DNA of 64,000 bases from Verrucomicrobiia bacterium (GTDB lineage Bacteria > Verrucomicrobiota > Verrucomicrobiia > Limisphaerales > DASXHY01): assembly GCA_035629175.1 (NCBI GenBank), contig DASPIL010000103.1:62001-126000 (forward strand), in the 5' to 3' direction. The notes beneath the pieces are model-generated. The model saw only the letters and a list, made by a program, of their open reading frames with translations, did no database searches and was not told the DNA's origin. Made by a program: the position numbers and the translations under genes. Position 1 is the first letter of the stretch. The number at the start of each line of letters is the position of its first letter. Positions 27,322 to 35,522 of the stretch are shown piece after piece.

Positions 27322-28749
27322 GTGACGCAGGCCCTTCCAGTGCTCGTCGTTGATGACGAAAAGAACATGCGGGCATCGCTCGCAACCGTCATTGGCGATG
27401 AAGGCTACGCCGTGCGGACGGTCGAATCGGCCGAGCAAGCACTGGAGCTGCTGGGACACGAGGACTTCTTCATGGTCATCACAGACGCACGGCTGGGCGG
27501 CATGAGTGGTTACGATTTCCTGGGAAGGTTGCGCGCGCAATGGCCTGCGCTTCCCGTCCTGATGATCACCGCGTACGCAACGCCAAAGCTTGCGGTTGAA
27601 GCCATCCAGGCGGGCGCCATTGATTATCTCTCGAAACCGTTTGCGCCCGAGGAACTGCTGCACGCCGTTCAACGCTGTGCCGAGCGGCATCAACTGATCC
27701 AGGAAAACGCCACGTTGCGCGCGCGCGCCGGGGAGGCGCCGCGGGTGGAGGACATTGTCGGGGAATCGCCGCGCCTGCGTGACTTGAAACAGCTGATCCA
27801 TACCGTGGCGCCAACCGACGCGCGCGTGCTGGTTCTTGGTGAAAGCGGAACGGGCAAGGAGCTTGTGGCAGGCGCGCTCCACAGCCTGAGCAAGCGCCGC
27901 AAGTCGCCGTATGTGCGGATCAATTGCGCGGCGATCCCGGAAACGCTGCTGGAAAGCGAACTGTTCGGTCACGAGAAGGGAGCCTTCACGGGGGCGCTGA
28001 AACAAAAGCCGGGCCGGGTGGAGGAGGCGGACGGAGGAACCATTTTTCTCGATGAAATCGCCGACATGAGCCGGCCTTTGCAGGCAAAGCTGCTGCGGTT
28101 TCTTGAGGACGGGAGTTTTACGCGGGTCGGCGGCACACAGGAGTTGCGCGTGAACTTGCGGCTGATTGCGGCGACGAACAGGGACATCGTCGATGCCATC
28201 CGGCAGGATGAATTTCGCGAGGACCTGTTCCACCGCCTGAACGTGGTCCAGTTTCGCCTTCCGCCGCTGCGCGAGCGTGGCGACGACGTGCTCCTTCTTG
28301 CAGAACATTTTCTTCGCCACTTCAACGCGGGAATGAACAAGCGTGTCAAAGGCCTTTCCCGATTCGCGCGGCAGAAATTGCTGTCGCATCATTGGCCCGG
28401 CAACGTGCGGGAGCTGAAGAACGTGATTGAACGCGCGCTGATCCTGGAGAATGAAACCGAGATCCAGGCCTCCAGCATTCCAGACTTCAAGCTCGAGGCG
28501 CAGTTGCACAAAAACGTGGCGCCGCAGATCACCGGCGAGCAGGCGCTTGATGAGCTGGTTGCCAATTTCGAACGCGAATTGATCAATGCCATGCTGGAAC
28601 GAAACAACTTCAGCCTTACCCGGACCGCCGAGCAGCTCAAGCTCAGCCGCCACGCACTGCGCTATCGCATGCAGCGGCTGAACATCGGAACCGACGAAGA
28701 CGAGGACGAGGACAAGGGCGCGCCCGCAGGCAAGGAGGGAGGAGCCTGA
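27322..28749 (+). CDS. Sigma-54-dependent response regulator (NtrC family)
   Basis: A 475-residue activator of sigma-54 promoters. The receiver has Asp55 in VITDARLGGMSG and Lys105. The AAA+ domain has Walker A GESGTGKE (173-180), GAFTGA (220-225), which contacts sigma-54, and Walker B IFLDEIADMS. A Fis-type helix-turn-helix is at the C-terminus (LTRTAEQLKLSRHALRYRMQ). The GTG start follows a GGAG motif. It pairs with the kinase upstream; targets are unknown. Confidence 0.94.
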   Translation: MTQALPVLVVDDEKNMRASLATVIGDEGYAVRTVESAEQALELLGHEDFFMVITDARLGGMSGYDFLGRLRAQWPALPVLMITAYATPKLAVEAIQAGAIDYLSKPFAPEELLHAVQRCAERHQLIQENATLRARAGEAPRVEDIVGESPRLRDLKQLIHTVAPTDARVLVLGESGTGKELVAGALHSLSKRRKSPYVRINCAAIPETLLESELFGHEKGAFTGALKQKPGRVEEADGGTIFLDEIADMSRPLQAKLLRFLEDGSFTRVGGTQELRVNLRLIAATNRDIVDAIRQDEFREDLFHRLNVVQFRLPPLRERGDDVLLLAEHFLRHFNAGMNKRVKGLSRFARQKLLSHHWPGNVRELKNVIERALILENETEIQASSIPDFKLEAQLHKNVAPQITGEQALDELVANFERELINAMLERNNFSLTRTAEQLKLSRHALRYRMQRLNIGTDEDEDEDKGAPAGKEGGA

Positions 28750-29069
28750 TGATTCTGTTATCCCTTACAGCCGGAGTTCCGGGCGCGGGCGCCAGTCTTG
28801 TGATCGGCGCCATTGTGCTTGTGGTCGTGGCCGTCCTGGTCTGGGCGGTTGCCTTTCGCAAACCCGAAGATGAAACGCGCCACCGCAAACATCATTGGCG
28901 CCGAACGCGATCGGGAAAGGCTCGCGACGGGGAATCATCCTCCAAAGGCTGGTTCAGCTCGAAACGCCGCAAACGGCGGCGCAAGGATCGCCCGTTGAAT
29001 CCCACGCTGGCTGAAACCGGCGGGTTGCCGCCGAAACGCGCGGATGACGCAGAGGCACCTCCTCCCTGA
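28749..29069 (+). CDS. Small single-pass membrane protein with a very basic tail
   Basis: A 106-residue protein I do not recognise. It has one membrane segment (about 17-36) and then a strongly basic tail rich in Arg, Lys and His (for example SSKRRKRRRKDRP), ending in an acidic/proline-rich stretch. Start and stop overlap both neighbours as TGATG, so it is translationally coupled between the NtrC-type regulator and the squalene-synthase gene. The overlaps support a real gene. The tail could bind nucleic acid or acidic lipid head groups. Confidence 0.65.
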   Translation: MILLSLTAGVPGAGASLVIGAIVLVVVAVLVWAVAFRKPEDETRHRKHHWRRTRSGKARDGESSSKGWFSSKRRKRRRKDRPLNPTLAETGGLPPKRADDAEAPPP

Positions 29070-29938
29070 TGCAGCAGAGCCGGAACATCACGCAGAAGAG
29101 CGCGTCCAATCTTGCACTCGCGTTCATTCTCTTGCCGCGTCCCAAGCGCGACGCGATGTCGGCGCTCTATGCGTTCTGCCGCGAAGTCGATGACGTGGCG
29201 GATGAGGAAAGCGTTCCAACCGAAACACGGCGTGAACGGCTGGCAGCCTGGCGCCGCGACATTCACCTCGCATGCACGGGACGCCGGCCGGAGTTTTTGG
29301 TGAACCAGGAGTTCCAGCCGGTGATCCGCCAGTTCGGGCTTCCGTTCGAATTGTTCGACGAATTGATCAAAGGTTGCGAGATGGATCTCGATACCAAGCG
29401 GTATGGCACATGGGAACAGCTGGAGCTTTATTGCTACCGCGTGGCATCGGCCGTCGGATTGCTCAGCATTGAAATCTTTGGTTATCGCCATCCAGCCTGC
29501 CGCGATTACGCGATTCATTTGGGCAAGGCACTGCAGCTGACGAATATTCTGCGCGATGTGCGGACCGACGCTGAGCGCGGGCGGATTTACATTCCTGAAT
29601 GCGAGCTTAACCGGTTCAACGTGCGGGAAGAGGAGATCCTTCAATTTCAATATTCACCACGCTTTGCGGCGCTCGCGCGGAGTGTCGCCGGCCGTGCTCG
29701 GCATTTCTACACCCTCGCGCGCGAAACACTTCCGGAGGAGGATCGCAAGGCAATGGTGGCGGCGGAGTTGATGGGCGATGTTTACTGGCGCCTGCTGCAG
29801 AAACTGGAACGGCAGGATTTCCAGGTGCTCGGCCCTCGGTTAACGCGCCTGACCCGCGCACAGAAGCTTCTCCTCATATTTCGCTCCTGGATCCGTTTCT
29901 TTGCGGGAAGCATGTCGCCAAGCTATGGCGCGCACTGA
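29069..29938 (+). CDS. hpnD: Squalene/phytoene synthase family protein (presqualene diphosphate synthase, HpnD-like)
   Basis: A 289-residue prenyl transferase that would condense two farnesyl diphosphates to presqualene diphosphate on the way to squalene and hopanoids. The two Asp-rich motifs are seen in YAFCREVDDVADE and LTNILRDVRTDAERGRIYIP, and YCYRVASAVGLLSIEIFG matches HpnD. The neighbouring HpnK-like gene supports a hopanoid role, but HpnC and HpnE are not here. Phytoene synthase is the alternative. Confidence 0.83.
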   Translation: MQQSRNITQKSASNLALAFILLPRPKRDAMSALYAFCREVDDVADEESVPTETRRERLAAWRRDIHLACTGRRPEFLVNQEFQPVIRQFGLPFELFDELIKGCEMDLDTKRYGTWEQLELYCYRVASAVGLLSIEIFGYRHPACRDYAIHLGKALQLTNILRDVRTDAERGRIYIPECELNRFNVREEEILQFQYSPRFAALARSVAGRARHFYTLARETLPEEDRKAMVAAELMGDVYWRLLQKLERQDFQVLGPRLTRLTRAQKLLLIFRSWIRFFAGSMSPSYGAH

Positions 29939-29986
29939 GGAAATTCCCGATTTGAGGTTTGGGATTTTCGAACCGAGGTTTGGGCC

Positions 29987-30805
29987 ATGACGCGACGGCT
30001 CATAGTGAATGCCGATGATTTTGGCCGGTCACGCTCGATCAATGAGGCCGTGATCCGGGCGCATCGCGAAGGCATTCTCACCTCTGCCAGCCTCATGATG
30101 AACGAGGAGGCGTGCGAGGAGGCGGTAGAACTCGCGCGGCAGAACCCGCGCCTGGGAGTTGGCCTGCACCTGACGCTGCTCTGCGGCCATTCCGCGATCT
30201 CGCCAGCGCGCATTTCAGGCCTTGTGAACGCGCGAGGGGAATTCAGCGAAAAACCCGCAACCTCGGGAATGCGGTACTATCTGAACCGGGGCTTGCGCAG
30301 CCAGTTGCGCGATGAGGTGCATGAACAGTTCGAACGCTTTCGCAGGACCGGCCTGGAACTGGATCACGTGAACGGGCACCTCCACATGCACATGCATCCC
30401 GTGGTGTTCCGCATCCTGATGGATGATTGGGAAACGCTTGGATTTAAACGCGCCCGCCTGACACGCGACCGTTTCTGGCTCAATTGCAGGCTGGACGGCG
30501 GGCGCTGGTTTTATCGGACATCGCACGCGTTCATTTACCAGATGCTTTCGTACGGGTGTGGTGCCGCCTATCGACGCCGCGGGGTCCGCCACACGCAGCA
30601 CGTGTTTGGCCTCATGCAGGATTCTCATGTGGATGAAGCGTATGTCTCGAAGCTTCTGCCACGATTGCCCGGCGGGGATTCAGAACTTTACTCTCATCCA
30701 TCGCTCGACAAGTTTAAGCACGAGTTCGATGCCCTGGTCAGTCCGCGGGTGATCGACCTGGTGAAACGGCTGGGCATCCGCCTGATCCGCTACCAGGATC
30801 TTTAA
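29987..30805 (+). CDS. hpnK: HpnK-like carbohydrate deacetylase (YdjC/ChbG family)
   Basis: A 272-residue protein of the ChbG/YdjC polysaccharide-deacetylase-like family, with metal-binding motifs NADDFG near the N-terminus, GLHLTLL and HVNGHLHMHMHP. In hopanoid clusters such a protein is annotated HpnK, perhaps acting on the sugar part of glycosylated hopanoids; the exact reaction is not established. It follows hpnD by 48 bases on the same strand, which is the reason for the symbol. Confidence 0.82.
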   Translation: MTRRLIVNADDFGRSRSINEAVIRAHREGILTSASLMMNEEACEEAVELARQNPRLGVGLHLTLLCGHSAISPARISGLVNARGEFSEKPATSGMRYYLNRGLRSQLRDEVHEQFERFRRTGLELDHVNGHLHMHMHPVVFRILMDDWETLGFKRARLTRDRFWLNCRLDGGRWFYRTSHAFIYQMLSYGCGAAYRRRGVRHTQHVFGLMQDSHVDEAYVSKLLPRLPGGDSELYSHPSLDKFKHEFDALVSPRVIDLVKRLGIRLIRYQDL

Positions 30806-30817
30806 TCGTGCGATTTT

Positions 30818-31258
30818 ATGCTGAAGCTACTGACAATTCTGCTGATTGGGCTGGCCTTTGAATCCGCGGGCGTGGTGTTGCTGAAGAAGGGAATGCTGCA
30901 GATCGGCGAAGTCGACAAGGTCACGGTCTCCGAAGTGGTGCGGATTCTCAAGGCCGGCGCAACGAGTCCGCAGATCCTGTTGGGAATCCTCTGTGAAGCC
31001 ATCTTCTTTGCGTGCCTGCTCGTGCTGATGTCGAAGAGCGATATCAGCTTCCTGTGGCCGTTGACGGGCTTGAGCTTTGTGTTCGCGACTTTCGCCGCGT
31101 GGCTGTTTCTTGGGGAACACGTTTCGTCCATGCGTTGGATGGGTGTGGTCCTGATCGTGATTGGCGCGGGCTTCATCAGCTACAGCGAAAAGGCCGTGGA
31201 AAAAAAAGCGAAGGCGCTTGTGGGCGCGCCGGCGTCAGACTCCCGCGCTTCTCAATGA
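30818..31258 (+). CDS. EamA-like small membrane transporter
   Basis: A 146-residue protein with four membrane segments resembling half of a drug/metabolite (EamA) carrier: ESAGVVLLKKGML at the N-terminus and PLTGLSFVFATFAAWLFLGE in the middle. Half-size members work as dimers and can move lipids or small metabolites; lipid-linked substrates are plausible beside hopanoid genes but unproven. It follows hpnK by 12 bases, and its 3' end overlaps the converging phosphorylase gene by 24 bases. Confidence 0.75.
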   Translation: MLKLLTILLIGLAFESAGVVLLKKGMLQIGEVDKVTVSEVVRILKAGATSPQILLGILCEAIFFACLLVLMSKSDISFLWPLTGLSFVFATFAAWLFLGEHVSSMRWMGVVLIVIGAGFISYSEKAVEKKAKALVGAPASDSRASQ

Positions 31259-31909
31259 GCCGAGAACGCCATTGAGGGCGTCAGCGAGGCGCCGGGCCGC
31301 GAGGCGGGTGTTGCGTTGAAGTTCCATCAGGCGAGGCACGGACCGCGGAGACTTCATCAAGGCCAGGGCGAGGCGCGGGATGGAAATCTTCTGGTCGGCT
31401 GTCAGGAGCGCGTTGAAGTCGAGCGGCATATCTTCCGCTGCCGTGTCCGACACTGCGCGCAAAGTGGCGCTCGGAATGGCCGCGTCACGACAGACGGTGC
31501 GAATGACTGCTGATTCCATTTCGACGGCGTCGCAGCCTGTGGTGCGGCGAAGTTCTTTCTTTTCCTCGACGGACACGGCGACACGCGTTGAACAATGAAA
31601 CGTGGCGGTTCGGGCGCCGTGTCGTGTGAAGAGATCAGCCAGCCCCGAATCGAAATCGGCATCGAACAGCAGATCGCCCACTTTCAGCTGCGGGTCGAGC
31701 GCACCTGCGAAGCCGCACGTGATCACGCGTTCAGGCCGCAGCGTGCGGAGCGTTTGCTGCAGTCGCGTGCTGGTGTTCCTGCGTCCCATTCCGGTGATCA
31801 GCACGCGGCTTCCTCCCGCGATCCGCTGCGGCGTGAAGAAGGCGGCCTCCTCCTTAACCGCGAAACAGATCAGGAGCGCCACCGCGTCAGGGGGGGACCC
31901 GCAGTTCAT
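31235..31909 (-). CDS. hpnG: Nucleoside phosphorylase/nucleosidase-like protein (HpnG-like)
   Basis: A 224-residue protein of the nucleoside phosphorylase superfamily. TGMGRRNTSTRLQ, CGFAGALDPQLKVGDLL and DAVEMESAVIRTVC (the MESA-type substrate site) are visible. Proteins of this type in hopanoid clusters (HpnG) release adenine from adenosylhopane, which fits the adjacent hpnD-hpnK genes; a methylthioadenosine/SAH nucleosidase role is the alternative. I start at ATG 31909, which overlaps the exonuclease stop as ATGA. Confidence 0.72.
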   Translation of the reverse strand: MNCGSPPDAVALLICFAVKEEAAFFTPQRIAGGSRVLITGMGRRNTSTRLQQTLRTLRPERVITCGFAGALDPQLKVGDLLFDADFDSGLADLFTRHGARTATFHCSTRVAVSVEEKKELRRTTGCDAVEMESAVIRTVCRDAAIPSATLRAVSDTAAEDMPLDFNALLTADQKISIPRLALALMKSPRSVPRLMELQRNTRLAARRLADALNGVLGSLRSAGV

Positions 31910-32628
31910 TTGATTCCGGCGAGCCGATCGCGCCAAATCTGGAACAATTGCACCGTTGCTTTCACATCACGCAGGCAATACTCGGCGATGTCGCGATAAC
32001 GCCCTTCAGCAAGCAGCGTGTTCACATCCATGCCGGTGACTCCATGGCTTTTCGGCGATTCAATGCCGAACGCCTTGCAGTAGAAATCGAGATTGAAGCG
32101 GCGGCCCGTGCCTTCGCGCCCGCTGACGCCATAAAATGTCAATTGTTCGGCAAGATCGCAGTGCGGATCGGTTTGATAGCGGTATCCCAGCCAGTCTTTT
32201 CGCGAGATGGGAACATTGAGCAGCGCAGAGCGAAGATACAGGAAGGGAACATCAAAGCCGCGTCCGTTGAACGTGACGATCGATTCATAATGGCGCGCGA
32301 CGTCCCAGAAAGCCGTCAGCAATTCCAGTTCGTCAACGCAGGGAACGAACTCCACAGAACCCGTTTCAGCGGAGGGTTCCTCCTCAAAATCTTCCGCCGT
32401 GAACAAGACCTGGCCGCGCTGTGTGTCGGCGTTGAGCATGGCGATGCAAACAACCTGCGCGGTGAAGGGCCAGAGATTGAACTGCTGCAGAAGTTCGGCG
32501 CGACGGACGCCGCGCGCGGTTTCATCGGGAATCTTCCCCGCGTCACGAAACAGGTATTCCTGTTGGGTTTCGTCGAATTGCTCGAGGGGAAGGGCGGACG
32601 TTTCGATGTCGAATACCAGTTTTGCCAT
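31906..32628 (-). CDS. 3'-5' exonuclease of the DEDDy (PolB-like/RNase H-fold) type
   Basis: A 240-residue protein with the three exonuclease motifs: FDIETSA at the N-terminus (Exo I), TFNGRGFDVPFL in the middle (Exo II) and EYCLRDVKATVQL near the end (Exo III, Tyr type). This set matches the predicted 3'-5' exonucleases related to the PolB proofreading domain. It likely acts on nucleic acid ends in the cytosol. Its stop overlaps the phosphorylase start. Confidence 0.87.
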   Translation of the reverse strand: MAKLVFDIETSALPLEQFDETQQEYLFRDAGKIPDETARGVRRAELLQQFNLWPFTAQVVCIAMLNADTQRGQVLFTAEDFEEEPSAETGSVEFVPCVDELELLTAFWDVARHYESIVTFNGRGFDVPFLYLRSALLNVPISRKDWLGYRYQTDPHCDLAEQLTFYGVSGREGTGRRFNLDFYCKAFGIESPKSHGVTGMDVNTLLAEGRYRDIAEYCLRDVKATVQLFQIWRDRLAGIK

Positions 32629-32653
32629 GGAAATGGGAACCGGGATGTGAGAG

Positions 32654-32697
32654 CCAGGATGGGAAACCTGTCATGCGGCCCAGGTTTTCCATCCTGG
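32654..32697 (-). terminator. 17-base-pair hairpin after the lysine-rich mini-gene
   Basis: CCAGGATGGGAAACCTG (32654-32670) pairs with CAGGTTTTCCATCCTGG (32681-32697) with one mismatch, across a ten-base loop. On the minus strand it begins 15 bases after the mini-gene stop and ends before the exonuclease gene. There is no T-run, so it may stabilise the mRNA 3' end rather than terminate. Confidence 0.5.
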
Positions 32698-32712
32698 TGT
32701 ATGCGGAGGTTG

Positions 32713-32763
32713 TTACTTCTTCTTCTTAACTGCTTTCTTTTTCGCTTTCTTCTTAGCGGCCAC
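32713..32763 (-). CDS. 16-residue lysine-rich basic peptide (histone-tail-like)
   Basis: A very short minus-strand gene starting with GTG and ending with TAA, encoding MAAKKKAKKKAVKKKK: ten of sixteen residues are lysine. It has a perfect Shine-Dalgarno sequence (GGAGGT, at 32771-32776) seven bases before the start, stronger than that of most genes here, and a 17-base-pair hairpin just after the stop. These signals suggest it is translated. The sequence resembles Lys/Ala repeats of bacterial histone H1-like tails; binding to DNA or RNA is a guess. Confidence 0.6.
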   Translation of the reverse strand: MAAKKKAKKKAVKKKK

Positions 32764-33033
32764 TGTACTCACCTCCGATCCGGTGTTTGGGGTTGCGCGG
32801 ATTGATCATGAAAGCGCTTTGCAAATTTGATTCTCGCTGTTTGTAGGAGAAACATGCGCCCACTGGCAAACTTTTTCTTCGCAGAGTTTATAATGCTCAC
32901 ACATGTTGCGCGCGAATAATCATCGCGACATTTGCTCGCGCGTGATCGTCGCAATGCTTTCGCACATCGAGCTCAATGCCGATTCCATTGAGCGCAATTG
33001 ATGTCGCAGATTTTTTGCAGAATCGTTGAGCGC
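32764..33033. other. 270-base gap with inverted and direct repeats, no recognised gene
   Basis: The gap lies between the lysine-rich mini-gene and the apgM terminator. It holds a perfect inverted repeat GCTCAATG (32971-32978) with CATTGAGC (32986-32993), and TTGAGCGCAA occurring twice (32988-32997 and 33026-33035). A TATAAT box is at 32889-32894 on the plus strand and TATAAA overlaps it on the minus strand, neither with a good -35 box. The mini-gene promoter must lie here, and a small RNA is possible. Confidence 0.35.
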
Positions 33034-33065
33034 AAAAAAAAACCGCTGCCGATTGCGGCAGCGGT
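33034..33065 (-). terminator. Rho-independent terminator of apgM
   Basis: On the minus strand ACCGCTGCC pairs perfectly with GGCAGCGGT across a six-base loop and is followed by eight T (nine A on the plus strand at 33034-33042, the last within the stem). It begins 18 bases after the apgM stop. Confidence 0.92.
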
Positions 33066-33082
33066 CATGCAAAATAAAATGT

Positions 33083-34306
33083 TCACGCACCGAACTTGTC
33101 GAACATCTTCGCGTTCGCCTGCATGTGACGAATCAGAAATTTCGCTTCGAAGACTCCAAGTGATCCGATATTCGCTCCGGTTTCAGTGAAGCGTTCGAGC
33201 TTGTCGGAGCCGCTGATCGCGGAACGCAGCAACACGGGTTGCGGATGCCACGAATGACCCTTGAGCGCGCACGGCGTGGAGTGATCGCCTGTGATCGCGA
33301 GTACGGTGGGCATCTTCTGCAGCAACACCGGCAACGCTGCGTCGAGTTCCTCGATCGCCTTTTTCTTCGCTTCGAAATTTCCGTCCTCACCCGCTTTGTC
33401 CGTGTATTTGAAGTGGATGAAGAAGAAGTCGTAGTTGTCGTATTCAGCAACGTAACGTTCAAACTGTTCGCGGATCGTTTGCGGGCCTTCAATCTTTGTC
33501 ATCCCCACCAGCTGTGAAAGGCCCTTGTACATCGGGTAAACCGCAAGGGCTGCCGGCTTCAACAGGTAGCGATCTTCAAAGAGCGGGATTTCCGGCTGAT
33601 GCGCGATGCCGCGCATGAGAAACCCGTTTGCGGGCTTTTCCTTCGCGATGACAGGCAGCGCCGCCTTGTAGAAGTCTGCGATCAACTTCGCCATCTTCTT
33701 TTGCCCCGCGTTCCTGGCATCGCGCGGCTTCACTGCAGGAATCGCGAATCCTTCGCGGTTTGGATCCGCGTCGGTGAGTGGCCCTTCCAGGCCCTTGCCA
33801 CGGAACACGACGACGAATCGATGCTCCTTGCCCGGTTTGATGATCACTTGTGTGTCACCAATCTTTTTGATTTTCGCGGAAAGCATCGCGCAGAGCTTCT
33901 CGCACGTTTCGGTGGGAATGCGGCCGGCACGCCGGTCCGTCACGATTCCTTTCGGATCCAGCGTCGCAAAATTGGCGCGTGCGCAGACGTCGCCTGGCTT
34001 CAACTCGACGCCGAGGCCCAATGCTTCGATGACTCCGCGTCCAACCTGGAACTCGAGGGGATCGTAACCAAACAATCCAAGGTGGCCAGGTCCGCTGCCG
34101 GGCGTAATCCCCGGGGCAACTGGAATCATGCGGCCCTGTGCTGCGTCCTTGGCGAGCTGGTCGAGGTTTGGCGTCAAGGCAGCCTCAAGAGGCGTGAGAA
34201 AACTCTGCTCGCGCGTTGCGATGTCGCCGAGCCCATCCAGCACGAGGAGCACCAGCTTGGCGCCAGTTTTCAGTGTCAGTTCCGAGTAAAGAGAATCCAA
34301 TTTCAT
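33083..34306 (-). CDS. apgM: Cofactor-independent phosphoglycerate mutase, archaeal type (ApgM)
   Basis: A 407-residue alkaline-phosphatase-superfamily enzyme that interconverts 3- and 2-phosphoglycerate without 2,3-bisphosphoglycerate. LVLLVLDGLGD gives the first metal ligand, ITPGSGPGHLGLFGYDP contains the catalytic serine, and ITGDHSTPCALKGHSWHP gives late metal ligands. I start at MKLDSLYSEL because the 83 extra codons of the longer frame are not family-like. It has its own terminator. Confidence 0.92.
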   Translation of the reverse strand: MKLDSLYSELTLKTGAKLVLLVLDGLGDIATREQSFLTPLEAALTPNLDQLAKDAAQGRMIPVAPGITPGSGPGHLGLFGYDPLEFQVGRGVIEALGLGVELKPGDVCARANFATLDPKGIVTDRRAGRIPTETCEKLCAMLSAKIKKIGDTQVIIKPGKEHRFVVVFRGKGLEGPLTDADPNREGFAIPAVKPRDARNAGQKKMAKLIADFYKAALPVIAKEKPANGFLMRGIAHQPEIPLFEDRYLLKPAALAVYPMYKGLSQLVGMTKIEGPQTIREQFERYVAEYDNYDFFFIHFKYTDKAGEDGNFEAKKKAIEELDAALPVLLQKMPTVLAITGDHSTPCALKGHSWHPQPVLLRSAISGSDKLERFTETGANIGSLGVFEAKFLIRHMQANAKMFDKFGA

Positions 34307-34647
34307 GTTCAGTATTTGTTCAAAGCCGGGTGTGCGTGTGCGAAAGCCGCTGTACGCGCGGGGCAGAGTCTCGAATAACAAGCCGGGACCGTCAACGGCA
34401 TTTCCGACGCATTCATTGCGGTGGGCGCGATATAAATCGGTGAGCTTCCACGCGTACCGATAGGGAGCAAATCCTGCCGAGTGGATTCGGCTCGTCGCTT
34501 CACTTTCGGTGCCGCGATGGCTTCCGCTATCCGAGGTTGTGCGGCGGTGTGACAAAAATGTCCGAAAACTGGACGCAACGTTGCTGTCGTGACGTTATCC
34601 ACTATCATTCAAGGAGTTGGCATTGCGGGCGCTTCGCCGATGCAACA
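34307..34647. other. 341-base divergent gap; no gene recognised
   Basis: This gap lies between the divergent apgM and alpha/beta hydrolase genes. Apart from a possible plus-strand promoter (34581-34608) and an AAGGAG at 34611-34616 that does not line up with the start used, I see nothing definite. Confidence 0.4.
34581..34608 (+). promoter_or_regulatory. Possible sigma-70-type promoter for the hydrolase-to-phc-like block
   Basis: TTGCTG (34581-34586) and TATCAT (34603-34608) are separated by 16 bases, 39 bases before the hydrolase ATG. Both boxes match consensus moderately. It is the best plus-strand promoter candidate ahead of the six-gene block. Confidence 0.35.
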
Positions 34648-35517
34648 ATGAAGCCGTTTCGGGAACCAGTACGCTTTATCTCTTTGCAAGAGGAGGTCGC
34701 AGGCGTTCTGTTTCTGCCTCCAGAGCCCGCGCCGGCACCCGTGCTGGTAGTCTGCCATGGGGCGGGCGAGTTCAAGGAGAACCATTTCGAAATGTGTGAA
34801 CTTCTCGCAGGCCGCGGGGTGGCGTGCCTCGCAATCGACATGCACGGTCATGGCGAAAGCGGCGGCAAACGGTTTCACGTCAGCATGACTGAGTGGGTCG
34901 CAGACATCCGCGCAGCAATCGATTTCCTCGCTCGCCATCCCAGGGTGGACCCAAATCGAATTGCTGCCTTCGGCCTCTCATCGGGGGGAACTGCCGTTCT
35001 CGAAGCGGCTGTCGTCGACCGCCGCTTGCGGGTTCTGGTGACACTGGATCCCACGGTGTACGATTCTTTGCCGCTCTTCACCGGCATGTTCTTGCGATCG
35101 CTCGATTTTCTCGGACGCGTGAAGAAGCGCTTTACTAATGACGACTTGCGCGTGTCGCTCCTGCGGTTCGGCGGAAAATCGCGGATGGTTTCGGATCCCG
35201 AGATTGAACGGCGATTGCGTGCGGATGCGCGTGCCCGGGAGGCGTTCGAGGCGTTTCCTTTTCCCGGAGGATCGGAGGCGTTTTTTGTGGATACGATCGA
35301 GCGAGTGGACTCGATAACCGCGCCAACCTTGATCCTGTGGGGCGCGGAGGACAAGTTGGATCCTCCGTCAACGGGGCAGCGTCTTTTCGAGGCGTTGCGC
35401 AGCAGGAAGTCGCTGAACATCATTCCGGGAAATGGGCACGCTGGCCATTTGGATCGGAACCGAAGCCGGATTTTTGCGCTTACATTTGAGTGGTTGTCGG
35501 ACAACCTTTGCGGGTGA
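34648..35517 (+). CDS. Alpha/beta hydrolase (serine esterase type)
   Basis: A 289-residue cytosolic hydrolase. The nucleophile elbow GLSSGG (Ser111), the acid residue in LILWGAEDKLDPP and the histidine in GNGHAGHLD make a complete triad; VVCHGAGEFKENH forms the oxyanion region. The substrate is not readable; esters or thioesters are typical. It opens a plus-strand block that runs into a PhcB-like methyltransferase, so a role in turnover of a fatty-acid methyl ester can be imagined but is not shown. ATG 34648 is chosen because upstream residues do not resemble the family. Confidence 0.83.
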   Translation: MKPFREPVRFISLQEEVAGVLFLPPEPAPAPVLVVCHGAGEFKENHFEMCELLAGRGVACLAIDMHGHGESGGKRFHVSMTEWVADIRAAIDFLARHPRVDPNRIAAFGLSSGGTAVLEAAVVDRRLRVLVTLDPTVYDSLPLFTGMFLRSLDFLGRVKKRFTNDDLRVSLLRFGGKSRMVSDPEIERRLRADARAREAFEAFPFPGGSEAFFVDTIERVDSITAPTLILWGAEDKLDPPSTGQRLFEALRSRKSLNIIPGNGHAGHLDRNRSRIFALTFEWLSDNLCG

Positions 35518-35522
35518 GGTGA

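Noticed and set aside
27232-28653. 473-codon minus-strand open frame opposite the NtrC-type regulator
   Set aside because: The regulator has every catalytic motif; the opposite frame resembles no family.
32854-32919. 21-codon plus-strand frame with AGGAG before its ATG
   Set aside because: The site is reasonable, but the peptide has no pattern and lies in the likely promoter region of the lysine-rich mini-gene; too weak to call.
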